From positions 5,713 through 16,502 of the forward strand of contig JAMCZL010000047.1 in assembly GCA_023485745.1 (NCBI GenBank): a DNA stretch of 10,790 nucleotides, read 5' to 3'. The notes beneath the pieces are model-generated. The model saw only the letters and a program-made list of their open reading frames with translations, did no database searches and had not been told where the DNA came from. Of this stretch, positions 1-6,313 are shown piece by piece; the stretch's first letter is position 1; each line of letters begins with the position of its first letter. Source of the stretch: Candidatus Martarchaeota archaeon (GTDB lineage Archaea > Micrarchaeota > Micrarchaeia > Micrarchaeales > Micrarchaeaceae). The position numbers and the translations under genes are program-made.

Positions 1-102
1 CTGAGGGTGAACGACAATGCGGATCTCGCCAAAAAAATCGACGATGTAAGGACCCGGGACTCCATATACGTAAACAAAATACTGCGTTCCAGGCAGACGT
101 GA
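1..102 (+). CDS. C-terminal end of an unidentified protein (5' partial)
   Basis: Reading from base 1 gives 33 codons ending in TGA at 100-102. The tail is hydrophilic and charged, with residues such as DLAKKIDDVRTRD followed by a basic end (KILRSRQT). Codon choice (AGG twice, ATA twice, GAC, AAC) resembles the sure genes of this window, which is the main reason to prefer this frame. A second plus-strand frame stays open to about 270, but its codon choice is unlike that of the neighbours. I do not recognise the protein: too little is present to name a family. The reading frame itself is only moderately certain. Confidence 0.45.
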   Translation: MRVNDNADLAKKIDDVRTRDSIYVNKILRSRQT

Positions 103-410
103 AAGCTATTTTCATCTGGCGTTCCGGAAAAGCGTGCGGTGCAGGGCATACGGCCTTCGGCACCGTTTATCTGGCAATGCGAGCCGGAAAACCCGCACAT
201 TTTGGGGCGATTGGCTGTCACAAAATATTAAATAGGATGCGCTTGCAAACTTATTGCTGGAATGCGGCATAGCCATCCCGCTTTATATTTATAAATTTGC
301 GTTCATTATATATAATCATTAATTGTAAGTTTGGGGGCTCGGGCGGCGCCGCAAGCAGCCGCAGTAAGCCTGAATATTTTTATAAAGGGCCAAAATAGAG
401 AGCGATTATT
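103..410. other. Intergenic region upstream of cdc48
   Basis: This 308-nt stretch holds no gene I can support. It has three notable parts. At 137-165 a 6-bp inverted repeat (CGGTGC / GCACCG, 17-nt loop) is followed by a few T residues. At 221-320 the sequence is very AT-rich, with TATA-like blocks at 221-234 and 282-295 and a TATATATAATCATTAAT-like run near 306-322. At 343-352 there is a perfect 10-bp GC palindrome (GCGGCGCCGC) just before the cdc48 TATA box. The 282-295 block could drive a short unannotated RNA in either direction, but nothing downstream of it looks like a tRNA or a clear C/D-box RNA. Confidence 0.5.
377..387 (+). promoter_or_regulatory. TATA box of cdc48 operon
   Basis: The sequence TTTTTATAAAG has its centre about 28 nt before the cdc48 ATG at 411. 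Archaeal TATA boxes sit about 25-27 nt before the transcription start, so the mRNA would begin within a few bases of the ATG and be leaderless or nearly so. No Shine-Dalgarno is visible before the ATG (AGAGCGATTATT), which agrees with a leaderless start. Confidence 0.65.
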
Positions 411-2570
411 ATGGTAAATGGCATAGAACTTAACGTTGTAGGGGCGCTGGTGACTGACGATGGCAAGGGAATCGCCAGAATCGATTCCAAGGCCAGGAAG
501 CTGCTCAACGTGATATCAGGGGACATCATAGAGATAAAGGGCAAACGCAGGTCAACCGCTGCGATAGTGTGGCAGGCGCACCAGCAGGACGAGGGCCTGG
601 ACTTCATAAGGATAGACGGTTATATAAGGCAGAACATAGGCATAGGCATAGGAGACAAGGTGTTTGTAACAAAGGCGGAGGTATCGAACGCCGAAAAGGT
701 GGTCCTTGCCCCTCCGCAGAATCAGCGCACTCCTCCGTATTCTCCCGATTTTCCCGAATATGCAAAAAGCAAGCTGGAGAACAAGCCCTTGGTAAAGGGC
801 GATGTTGTCCCTGTAGCAATGTTCGGGTACGTGTTCAATTTCGTAGTGGCACAGGTTACGCCTCACGGCGTGGTCAAGGTCACGCGCGATACGGACGTGA
901 TAGTGAAGACCGAGCCGGTATCCGAGTCCCTGGTCAGGATAGGCGACGTGCATTACGAAGACATAGGCGGCCTGAAGAACGAGATACAGAAGATAAGGGA
1001 GATGGTTGAGCTTCCCATAAGGTACCCGGAGCTTTTCGAGAAGCTCGGGATAGAGCCTCCGAAGGGAGTGCTGCTGTATGGCGCGCCGGGTACCGGAAAG
1101 ACGCTGCTTGCAAAGGCGGTCGCTAACGAAAGCGATGCCAATTTCATAGACATATCCGGGCCGGAGCTTGTCAGCAAGTTCGTAGGCGAAAGCGAGGAAA
1201 GGCTCAGGAGCATATTTATAGAGGCCAAGGAGAAGGCGCCCACCATAATATTCATGGACGAGATTGACGCAATAGCGCCAAGGAGGGAGGAGGCCACCAA
1301 CGAGGTCGAGAGGAGGATGGTTTCACAGCTTCTAACGCTCATGGACGGAATGGGCTCAAGGGGGCAGGTCATAGTTATAGGCGCGACCAACAGGCCCGAC
1401 GCAATAGACCCTGCGCTCAGGAGGCCCGGGAGGTTCGACAGGGAGATTGAGATAGGCGTTCCTGATAGGAACGCAAGGAAGGAGATACTTCAGATACACA
1501 CCAGGAACATGCCGCTGGCCAAAGACGTTAACATTGATGACTTGGCTGACATGACGCACGGGTATACCGGAGCGGACCTCACTGCGCTGGCCAGGGAAGC
1601 GGCAATGGCAACACTCAGAAAAATACTTCCGGAAGTGCTCAACAAGAAGTCGATACCGAACGAGGTTCTTGTAAGCCTCGAAGTCAGCAGGGACGACTTT
1701 GTCAGGGCTTTCAACAGCGTGCAGCCCAGCGCACTCCGCGAGGTTTTCGTGGAAAGGCCCAACGTCCACTGGAGCGACGTCGGGGGCCTTGACAGGGTCA
1801 AGGAGCAGCTCAAGGAAGCCGTCGAGCTGCCGATAAAGAGTCCGGAGATGTTTACCAAAATGGGGATAAGGCCAATAAAGGGCGTGCTGCTTGTCGGGGC
1901 GCCGGGAACCGGAAAGACAATGCTCGCTAAGGCGGTAGCCACGGAGCGCGAATCAAACTTCATATCGATAAAGGGCCCCGAATTCCTGAGCAAGTATGTC
2001 GGCGAGAGCGAGAAGGCGGTAAGGGAGGTCTTCAGGAAGGCGAAGATGGCCGCGCCGTGCATAATATTCATAGACGAGATAGACTCCGTGGCATATTCTA
2101 GGGGAACAGATACTGGCGACAGCATGGTAAGCGAGCGGGTTGTTGACACGCTGCTTACGGAGATGGACGGCCTGCAGGAGCTTAAAAATGTCATAGTGAT
2201 AGCTGCTACGAACAGGCCCGACATAATGGACCCGGCGCTGCTCAGGCCCGGAAGGTTCGACAAGATAATAGAGATTCCAATGCCGGACGAAAAGACAAGG
2301 ATCAGCATATTCAACGTGCACACAAAGCGCATGCCGCTGGACAAGGACGTTGAAATAGAGCAGCTCGCCAAGGAGACCGACGGCTACACCGGCGCGGAAA
2401 TAGAGAACATTTGCAGGGAGGCCGGAATGAACGCCATAAGGACCAAAAAGGACAGGATATCTAAAGCCGATTTCGACTTTGCTATAAAGGAGATAAAGCC
2501 GGCAATCCCGAAGGAGATGGAAGACAGGATAAAGAGGTTCAAGGATGAACCCGAAAGCATGTACAGGTAG
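411..2570 (+). CDS. cdc48: Cdc48/VAT-type AAA+ ATPase (archaeal p97)
   Basis: This is a 719-residue double-ring AAA+ unfoldase that extracts and unfolds proteins using ATP and, in archaea, can feed the 20S proteasome. Residues 1-180 form the N-domain (double-psi barrel plus the following subdomain). D1 has Walker A GAPGTGKT (224-231), Walker B FMDEID (281-286), sensor region ATNRPD (325-330) and arginine-finger segment RRPGRFD (337-343). D2 has Walker A GAPGTGKT (496-503), Walker B FIDEID (553-558), ATNRPD (599-604) and LRPGRFD (611-617). All catalytic residues of both rings are present. Aromatic pore-loop residues are visible in D1 (KFVGES, 256-261) and D2 (KYVGES, 528-533). The protein ends M-Y-R, which fits the HbYX proteasome-docking motif. 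It is first in an apparent operon, 25 nt before rps6e. The length is normal for archaeal VAT, and the ATG fits the TATA spacing. Confidence 0.97.
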   Translation: MVNGIELNVVGALVTDDGKGIARIDSKARKLLNVISGDIIEIKGKRRSTAAIVWQAHQQDEGLDFIRIDGYIRQNIGIGIGDKVFVTKAEVSNAEKVVLAPPQNQRTPPYSPDFPEYAKSKLENKPLVKGDVVPVAMFGYVFNFVVAQVTPHGVVKVTRDTDVIVKTEPVSESLVRIGDVHYEDIGGLKNEIQKIREMVELPIRYPELFEKLGIEPPKGVLLYGAPGTGKTLLAKAVANESDANFIDISGPELVSKFVGESEERLRSIFIEAKEKAPTIIFMDEIDAIAPRREEATNEVERRMVSQLLTLMDGMGSRGQVIVIGATNRPDAIDPALRRPGRFDREIEIGVPDRNARKEILQIHTRNMPLAKDVNIDDLADMTHGYTGADLTALAREAAMATLRKILPEVLNKKSIPNEVLVSLEVSRDDFVRAFNSVQPSALREVFVERPNVHWSDVGGLDRVKEQLKEAVELPIKSPEMFTKMGIRPIKGVLLVGAPGTGKTMLAKAVATERESNFISIKGPEFLSKYVGESEKAVREVFRKAKMAAPCIIFIDEIDSVAYSRGTDTGDSMVSERVVDTLLTEMDGLQELKNVIVIAATNRPDIMDPALLRPGRFDKIIEIPMPDEKTRISIFNVHTKRMPLDKDVEIEQLAKETDGYTGAEIENICREAGMNAIRTKKDRISKADFDFAIKEIKPAIPKEMEDRIKRFKDEPESMYR

Positions 2571-2586
2571 TTTGCGATTTACGATA

Positions 2587-2592
2587 GGTGAT
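2587..2592 (+). promoter_or_regulatory. Shine-Dalgarno that sets the S6e start
   Basis: GGTGAT lies three bases before a TTG codon at 2596. The dnaG gene in this window has the same GGTGAT plus three-base spacing before its ATG, and the motif matches the 3' end of archaeal 16S rRNA. It supports TTG 2596 over the upstream ATG at 2545. Confidence 0.7.
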
Positions 2593-2595
2593 TTA

Positions 2596-2991
2596 TTGAA
2601 ACTGGTATATTCCGATAAGAAAACAGGAAGATCTGCTCAGATCGAACTGAGCAAGGACATGGAGGCTGCGCTTCTTAACCGCAAGGTGGGGGACGTAGTA
2701 GAGGGCGCATTCGCAGGGCTGCCCGGGTTCAAGCTCAAGATAACCGGCGGTTCGGACAGCAGCGGCTTCCCGATGAAGAAGAACGTCACTGGAACCGCAA
2801 AGCGCAAGATACTGATCCAGGCAAATCCGTCAGGAAGGAGCAAGGGCGAAAGAAGGAGGTCGACGGTTGTAGGCAACACCATATCGGCCTCGACCGCCCA
2901 GGTCAACGCCTCGATAGAGGAATACGGGGACAAAAGCCCTGACGAGATATTCCCGAAGAAGGAAGCGGAAAAGAAAGAGGATAAAAAATAA
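2596..2991 (+). CDS. rps6e: 30S ribosomal protein S6e
   Basis: This is a small-subunit ribosomal protein shared by archaea and eukaryotes. With a TTG start it has 131 residues and begins M-K-L-V-Y-S-D-K-K-T-G-R-S, matching the usual S6e opening (a beta strand followed by a D-x-KTG-type motif). The family signature GGSDSSGFPM is at 51-60, followed by a basic stretch with GERRR (84-88) and a lysine/glutamate-rich tail. An ATG at 2545 in the same frame would add 17 residues that overlap cdc48 by 26 nt and resemble nothing in S6e, so I reject it. S6e next to aIF2-gamma is a known archaeal arrangement. The gene lies 25 nt after cdc48 and 22 nt before aIF2-gamma, so co-transcription is likely. Confidence 0.93.
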   Translation: MKLVYSDKKTGRSAQIELSKDMEAALLNRKVGDVVEGAFAGLPGFKLKITGGSDSSGFPMKKNVTGTAKRKILIQANPSGRSKGERRRSTVVGNTISASTAQVNASIEEYGDKSPDEIFPKKEAEKKEDKK

Positions 2992-3013
2992 AAGGTAGAT
3001 TCGGACGGAAGAC

Positions 3014-4222
3014 ATGAAGCAGAGCATGATTAATATAGGCACGCTGGGCCACATCGATCATGGAAAGACGTCGCTGGTCAAGGCCATAACGAACATCTGG
3101 ACCGACAGGCACAGCGAAAGCATAAAGAGGAACATGACCATAAAGCTCGGCTATGCCGATGCAATAATAAAGAAATGCGAGAAGTGCGAGGGTGCCGAGG
3201 CATACACCATAGGCGACAAGTGCGAGCACTGCGAGGGCGTGCCGAAGCCCGTGGTCAGGATCTCGATACTCGATGCCCCGGGACACGAAACCCTCATGGC
3301 GACCGCAATCGCAGGCGCAAACATAATAAACGCCATACTGTTCGTGATAGCGGCAAACGAACCGTGCCCCATGCAGCAGACAAGAGAGCATCTCATGATC
3401 ATCAACCTTCTCGGCATAAAGAACGTAATTGTAGTGCAGACGAAGGTCGACATTGTGGGCAGGGAGGCGGCAGTAGCGCACTACAAGCAGATCAAGGAGT
3501 TTTTGAAGGGCAGCATAATGGAGAATGCGCAGATAGTCCCGGTAATGACAAACAGGAACATAAACATAGACGAGCTGCTAAAGTTGATCTCTGAAATACC
3601 TCTGCCAAAGCATGACCTGTCTGCCGAGCCGCTCATGTACATTGCAAGGTCGTTCGACATCAACAAGCCAGGTACTAAGCCCGGCAGCATTTCCGGAGGG
3701 GTAATAGGCGGCACAATAGTCAAGGGCATGTTCAGGAAGGGCGACAGGATAGAGATACGCCCGGGGATAAACATGTCGCATTCTTCTAAGAAGGAGACTT
3801 ACAAGCCGATAGTAACGGTGATAACAGACATAAGCAGCGGGACCTCGGAGATCGATGAGGCAGTGCCTGGCGGGCTGATAGGCATCTCTACCGAGCTCGA
3901 CCCTTCGTACACCAAGGCTGACGGGCTTGTAGGCAACGTTGTGGGCCACGTAGGCAAGCTTCCCGAATCGGTTTTGAACTTGGGCCTTAAATACTACTCC
4001 ATGAACAGGAAGGACATTGACGAGAAGGGATTTTCCGAGAATGAGCCAGTAATACTCAGCGTTGGCACGCTTACGGTTGTAGGATACATAAGTAGCAGCA
4101 AGAAGAACGTGCTCAAGGTTGAGCTGAAGCATCCGGTATGCGCGGAGCCCGGATCAAAGATTGCGGTAATGCGCAACGTATCGCAGAGATGGAAGCTGAC
4201 AGGCTACGCCCTTATGCAGTAG
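3014..4222 (+). CDS. eif2g: Translation initiation factor 2 subunit gamma (aIF2-gamma)
   Basis: This is the GTPase core of heterotrimeric aIF2, which delivers initiator Met-tRNA to the small ribosomal subunit. The 402 residues are close to the family's usual 410. The G1 loop GHIDHGKT is at 12-19, a switch-I threonine is T42 in MTIKLGYAD, four zinc-knuckle cysteines are C55, C58, C70 and C73, and the G3 motif DAPGH is at 87-91. Domain II starts near 205 (RSFDINKPGT), and domain III ends RWKLTGYALMQ. Two nucleotide-recognition motifs are unusual: G4 reads T143-K-V-D146 instead of N-K-x-D, and the expected G5 S-A reads M168-T169. No strong Shine-Dalgarno precedes the ATG. An in-frame stop at 2996 limits the start to ATG 3014 or ATG 3026. 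The gene ends in tandem TAG TAG, and a T-rich terminator follows. Confidence 0.96.
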   Translation: MKQSMINIGTLGHIDHGKTSLVKAITNIWTDRHSESIKRNMTIKLGYADAIIKKCEKCEGAEAYTIGDKCEHCEGVPKPVVRISILDAPGHETLMATAIAGANIINAILFVIAANEPCPMQQTREHLMIINLLGIKNVIVVQTKVDIVGREAAVAHYKQIKEFLKGSIMENAQIVPVMTNRNINIDELLKLISEIPLPKHDLSAEPLMYIARSFDINKPGTKPGSISGGVIGGTIVKGMFRKGDRIEIRPGINMSHSSKKETYKPIVTVITDISSGTSEIDEAVPGGLIGISTELDPSYTKADGLVGNVVGHVGKLPESVLNLGLKYYSMNRKDIDEKGFSENEPVILSVGTLTVVGYISSSKKNVLKVELKHPVCAEPGSKIAVMRNVSQRWKLTGYALMQ

Positions 4223-4244
4223 TAGCGACGCATGCCCTCCCGAC

Positions 4245-4260
4245 TTTTTATTTTTTATTT
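4245..4260 (+). terminator. T-rich terminator after aIF2-gamma
   Basis: The run TTTTTATTTTTTATTT begins 23 nt after the aIF2-gamma stop. Archaeal intrinsic termination relies mainly on U-tracts without needing a hairpin. This run probably ends the cdc48-rps6e-aIF2-gamma transcript, and it sits just before the end of a convergent minus-strand gene. Confidence 0.6.
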
Positions 4261-4280
4261 CAGAAATTTCAAGAATGAGT

Positions 4281-4439
4281 TCAGTTTTCTTCGGTAGGGA
4301 GTATCCTGTACGTGTTTACTGACGGGCTTTTTATTTCGTGCACAATCTTTACCTTCATGCCCATCAGCTTGTCGTTTTCAAGATACCTGTCCAGCTTTTT
4401 CCAGTGCTTTCTTACAAGCATGTTGCTTACGAAATTCAT
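4281..4439 (-). CDS. Small basic hypothetical protein (52 aa)
   Basis: Read on the minus strand from ATG at 4439 to TGA at 4281, this gives 52 codons. I do not recognise the family. The product is lysine-rich with a net positive charge (7 K, 3 R against 2 D, 4 E). A charged stretch with a tryptophan, RKHWKKLDRYLEND, at 10-23 is probably helical. It is followed by a short likely beta segment, MKVKIVHEI (28-36), and a polar end. Support for a real gene: GGTG at 4448-4451 is eight bases before the ATG, TATA-like sequences lie 35-60 nt upstream, and codons (AGG, ATA, AAG, GTA, CTG) match the neighbours. An overlapping plus-strand frame (4312-4494) is hydrophobic and lacks such signals. The gene follows aspS on the same strand after a 106-nt gap and converges on aIF2-gamma. 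Confidence 0.55.
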   Translation of the reverse strand: MNFVSNMLVRKHWKKLDRYLENDKLMGMKVKIVHEIKSPSVNTYRILPTEEN

Positions 4440-4469
4440 AGATATTACACCTTATAATTTGTACGTAAT

Positions 4470-4500
4470 GTATATAAGCGTTTCCGCGATATAAATACTT
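4470..4500 (-). promoter_or_regulatory. TATA-like elements before the 52-aa gene
   Basis: On the minus strand two TATA-like sequences occur: GTATTTATATC at 4489-4499 and GCTTATATACA at 4469-4479. The farther one would put the transcript start near 4468, which leaves the GGTG Shine-Dalgarno (4448-4451) inside the leader. The nearer one would start transcription almost on the Shine-Dalgarno. Confidence 0.4.
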
Positions 4501-4534
4501 TTCCTATTTTTAAATTTTTAAGCATATTGTTTGA

Positions 4535-4548
4535 TGATTTGCAAATCA
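4535..4548. repeat. 14-bp perfect palindrome at the aspS stop
   Basis: TGATTTGCAAATCA reads the same on both strands and includes the aspS stop codon (4546-4548). It has no loop, so as RNA it would not form a good hairpin, whereas as DNA it is a possible dimeric protein site. It could also be chance in AT-rich sequence. Confidence 0.45.
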
Positions 4549-5838
4549 CGGGCTGACGCGCCTCCTGTCCCTCGGGAACAGCGAGCATTCCCTTATGTTG
4601 CTTGATCCGGTTATCTTCATCACTATGCGCTCCAGGCCTATGCTCCAGCCTGCGTGCGGTGGCGCGCCGCACCTGAACGCATTTATGTAGAACTCAAAGT
4701 TTTTGGGGTCCATCCCCTTCTTCTTTATTGCCTCGATCAGAAGCTCCGGCTGGTGTATCCTCTGCGCGCCGCTGGATATCTCTATGCCTTTGTATATGAA
4801 GTCGTAGCTGTTGGATATGTTTGGATTTTCGTCGTTCGGCATTGAGTAGAAGGCCCTTATTGCAGTAGGATAGTCTCTCACTATGACCGCATCGCCGAAC
4901 AGCCTTGCTATGCCGATTTCGGCCTCCCTGGTAAAGTCCTGCCCTGCCTCGATCTGCACCTTGCCCTCGCTTTTCAGGGCGTCGACTGCCTCCTCGTATG
5001 TCACTGTCTTTATCTTCGGCACCTCGATGTCAACGTTGAGCTGGTTGAGCGCATGCTTTTCCTTTGATTTCACCGCTTTTATTATGTCGGTAACGGTCTC
5101 GGACAGCAGGGCCATCGCGTCGTTGTGGTCCGCGAACCCGATCTCTATATCCATCTGCGTTGATTCGTTCAGGTGGTATACGTCATTGGATTTCTCGGCC
5201 CTGTAAGCCGGCACTATCATGAACACCTTGTCCATGCCTCCGATTATTGCAAGCTGCTTGTAAAGCTGCGGCGACTGCGCCAGGTATGTTTTGTATTCGA
5301 AATACTGCACAGGGAAAAGCTCCGCCCCGCCTTCAGTTGCCTCGGCCACTATGCCAGGGGGCCTTATTTGGCTGAATCCCCTGTCGTACATGCCTTCGGT
5401 AAACGCCCTGAGCACCGTCGACTCTATTGAGAATATCGCGGACGTGTTTAGCCTGCGCATGTCTATGTACCTGAAGTTCAGCCTGGTGTCCAACTCTACA
5501 GGGACCTTTCCGGTCACTTCGAATGGGATGCTTGTAGAGAGCGGGTTGAGGTTCTCCACCTCCTCGGGGATAAGCTCGAAGCCGGCCTTTGCCTCCTTGT
5601 TGACCTTCACCTTGCCCCTTACCTTTATCACGCTTTCTTTGGGCAGCGAAAGGTCCTTGATTATGGATTCTCCAACCACGCCCCTTTTTCCTATGACCTG
5701 TATTATTCCGGTGCTGTCCCTCAGGAGCAGGAACGTCAGGTTGCCGAGCTCCCTTACCTCGTGCACCCAGCCCGCCAGAGTCACCTCCTTGCCATCCATT
5801 GACTGGCTCAGGTCCTTTATGTAATGCGTACGTATCAT
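4546..5838 (-). CDS. aspS: Aspartyl-tRNA synthetase, archaeal type
   Basis: This enzyme charges tRNA-Asp with aspartate. The 430 residues match the archaeal/eukaryotic class IIb type, which lacks the bacterial insertion domain. An N-terminal OB-fold anticodon-binding domain covers about 1-105 (GWVHEVRELG at 23-32). The class II catalytic core follows: motif 1 region around IRPP (158-161), aspartate-pocket segment SPQLYKQ (189-195), motif 2 YRAE (212-215) with HLNE (222-225), and motif 3 GLERI (401-405). The end LFPRDRRR closely resembles archaeal AspRS. Residues linked to tRNA discrimination are mixed: H26 is typical of non-discriminating enzymes and K84 of discriminating ones, so whether it also makes Asp-tRNA-Asn is open. 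A GGT core six bases before the ATG (GAAGGTAAGCAA) supports the start. It is divergent from the CBS-domain gene. Confidence 0.96.
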   Translation of the reverse strand: MIRTHYIKDLSQSMDGKEVTLAGWVHEVRELGNLTFLLLRDSTGIIQVIGKRGVVGESIIKDLSLPKESVIKVRGKVKVNKEAKAGFELIPEEVENLNPLSTSIPFEVTGKVPVELDTRLNFRYIDMRRLNTSAIFSIESTVLRAFTEGMYDRGFSQIRPPGIVAEATEGGAELFPVQYFEYKTYLAQSPQLYKQLAIIGGMDKVFMIVPAYRAEKSNDVYHLNESTQMDIEIGFADHNDAMALLSETVTDIIKAVKSKEKHALNQLNVDIEVPKIKTVTYEEAVDALKSEGKVQIEAGQDFTREAEIGIARLFGDAVIVRDYPTAIRAFYSMPNDENPNISNSYDFIYKGIEISSGAQRIHQPELLIEAIKKKGMDPKNFEFYINAFRCGAPPHAGWSIGLERIVMKITGSSNIRECSLFPRDRRRVSP

Positions 5839-5861
5839 TTGCTTACCTTCACAACAAGATG

Positions 5862-5897
5862 CATTATATTTTTTGTAATACTATTTAATATTTTTGT
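5862..5897. promoter_or_regulatory. AT-rich divergent promoter between aspS and CBS gene
   Basis: The 82 nt between the two divergent starts carry two TATA-like blocks. TTTAATATTTTT at 5884-5895 lies about 32 nt before the CBS-protein ATG, giving a nearly leaderless transcript. Read on the other strand, AAAAATATTAAATAG (5882-5896) would start aspS RNA near 5863, keeping its Shine-Dalgarno. AAAAAATATAATG (5862-5874 region, minus) is a second option for aspS. The AATATT core is symmetrical, so one block may serve both directions. Confidence 0.45.
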
Positions 5898-5920
5898 TAT
5901 TCATAAAATTATTTGATCGG

Positions 5921-6295
5921 ATGGCAGCAAAACCTGCGGGCATAGAAGGGATGATTTCGAAGAAGCTCATTGCGGTGAGCCGCACCACAAGCGTAAGGAA
6001 CGCAGTGGCGCTCGCAAAGGGCTCTAATGTTGACATGCTGCCGGTTCTTGACGGCGAAGTTCTTGTCGGGATAGCGCGGCTCGAAAAGCTGGAAGAGGCC
6101 GGCGAAGTAGCGGTTGAGAAAGTTATGGAAAAGCCTGTTTTTGTGGAGCGCGGCAGCACTGTCGAAAACGCCTCCGCGCAGATTATCAATTCCGGCCTTG
6201 GCAGAATACCTGTCGTGGATTCAAGGGCAGGCATGAAGTGCATAGGGATAGTAGCTGCAACAGACCTGCTGGCCGCAAGGATTGGGAAAAAATAA
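5921..6295 (+). CDS. Tandem CBS-domain protein
   Basis: The 124-residue protein consists of two CBS domains forming one Bateman module, which in other proteins binds adenine nucleotides or S-adenosylmethionine. CBS1 spans about 10-58 (MISKKLIAVSRTTSVRNAV, then DMLPVLDGEVLVGIARL). CBS2 spans about 64-120 (VEKVMEKPVFVERGSTVENA, then GRIPVVD, IGIVAATDLL). No other domain is attached, so it is probably a stand-alone nucleotide sensor whose partner cannot be read from the sequence. I chose ATG 5921. A TTG at 5894 in frame would add nine residues (LLFIKLFDR) encoded within the promoter, with no Shine-Dalgarno. The gene is divergent from aspS and convergent with alba, 18 nt apart, so it is likely transcribed alone. 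Confidence 0.88.
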   Translation: MAAKPAGIEGMISKKLIAVSRTTSVRNAVALAKGSNVDMLPVLDGEVLVGIARLEKLEEAGEVAVEKVMEKPVFVERGSTVENASAQIINSGLGRIPVVDSRAGMKCIGIVAATDLLAARIGKK

Positions 6296-6303
6296 AATAA
6301 GAG
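6284..6303 (-). terminator. T-rich terminator for alba
   Basis: On the minus strand, just after the alba stop (6314), the sequence reads CTCTTATTTTATTTTTTCCC. This U-rich tract is the usual archaeal intrinsic termination signal. It overlaps the last codons of the convergent CBS-domain gene. Confidence 0.5.
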
Positions 6304-6313
6304 GGCAGCTGAC

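Noticed and set aside
110..276. Minus-strand frame of about 54 codons in the first intergenic region
   Set aside because: It has a TATA nearby but no Shine-Dalgarno, and it uses codons (TCG, CCC, CAA, CGG) not favoured by the sure genes; its sequence looks random.
1034..2290. Internal duplication between the two halves of cdc48
   Set aside because: The repeated Walker A/B and RPGRFD segments are the normal D1 and D2 rings of this family, not a recent duplication.
1490..2371. Long minus-strand open frame of 293 codons inside cdc48
   Set aside because: It is a shadow of cdc48 codon bias on the opposite strand; its serine/leucine-rich translation resembles no protein, while the plus strand encodes complete AAA+ motifs.
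4312..4494. Plus-strand 60-codon frame
   Set aside because: It overlaps the better supported minus-strand 52-aa gene, has no Shine-Dalgarno, follows a terminator-like T tract, and its last third runs through AT-rich promoter sequence.
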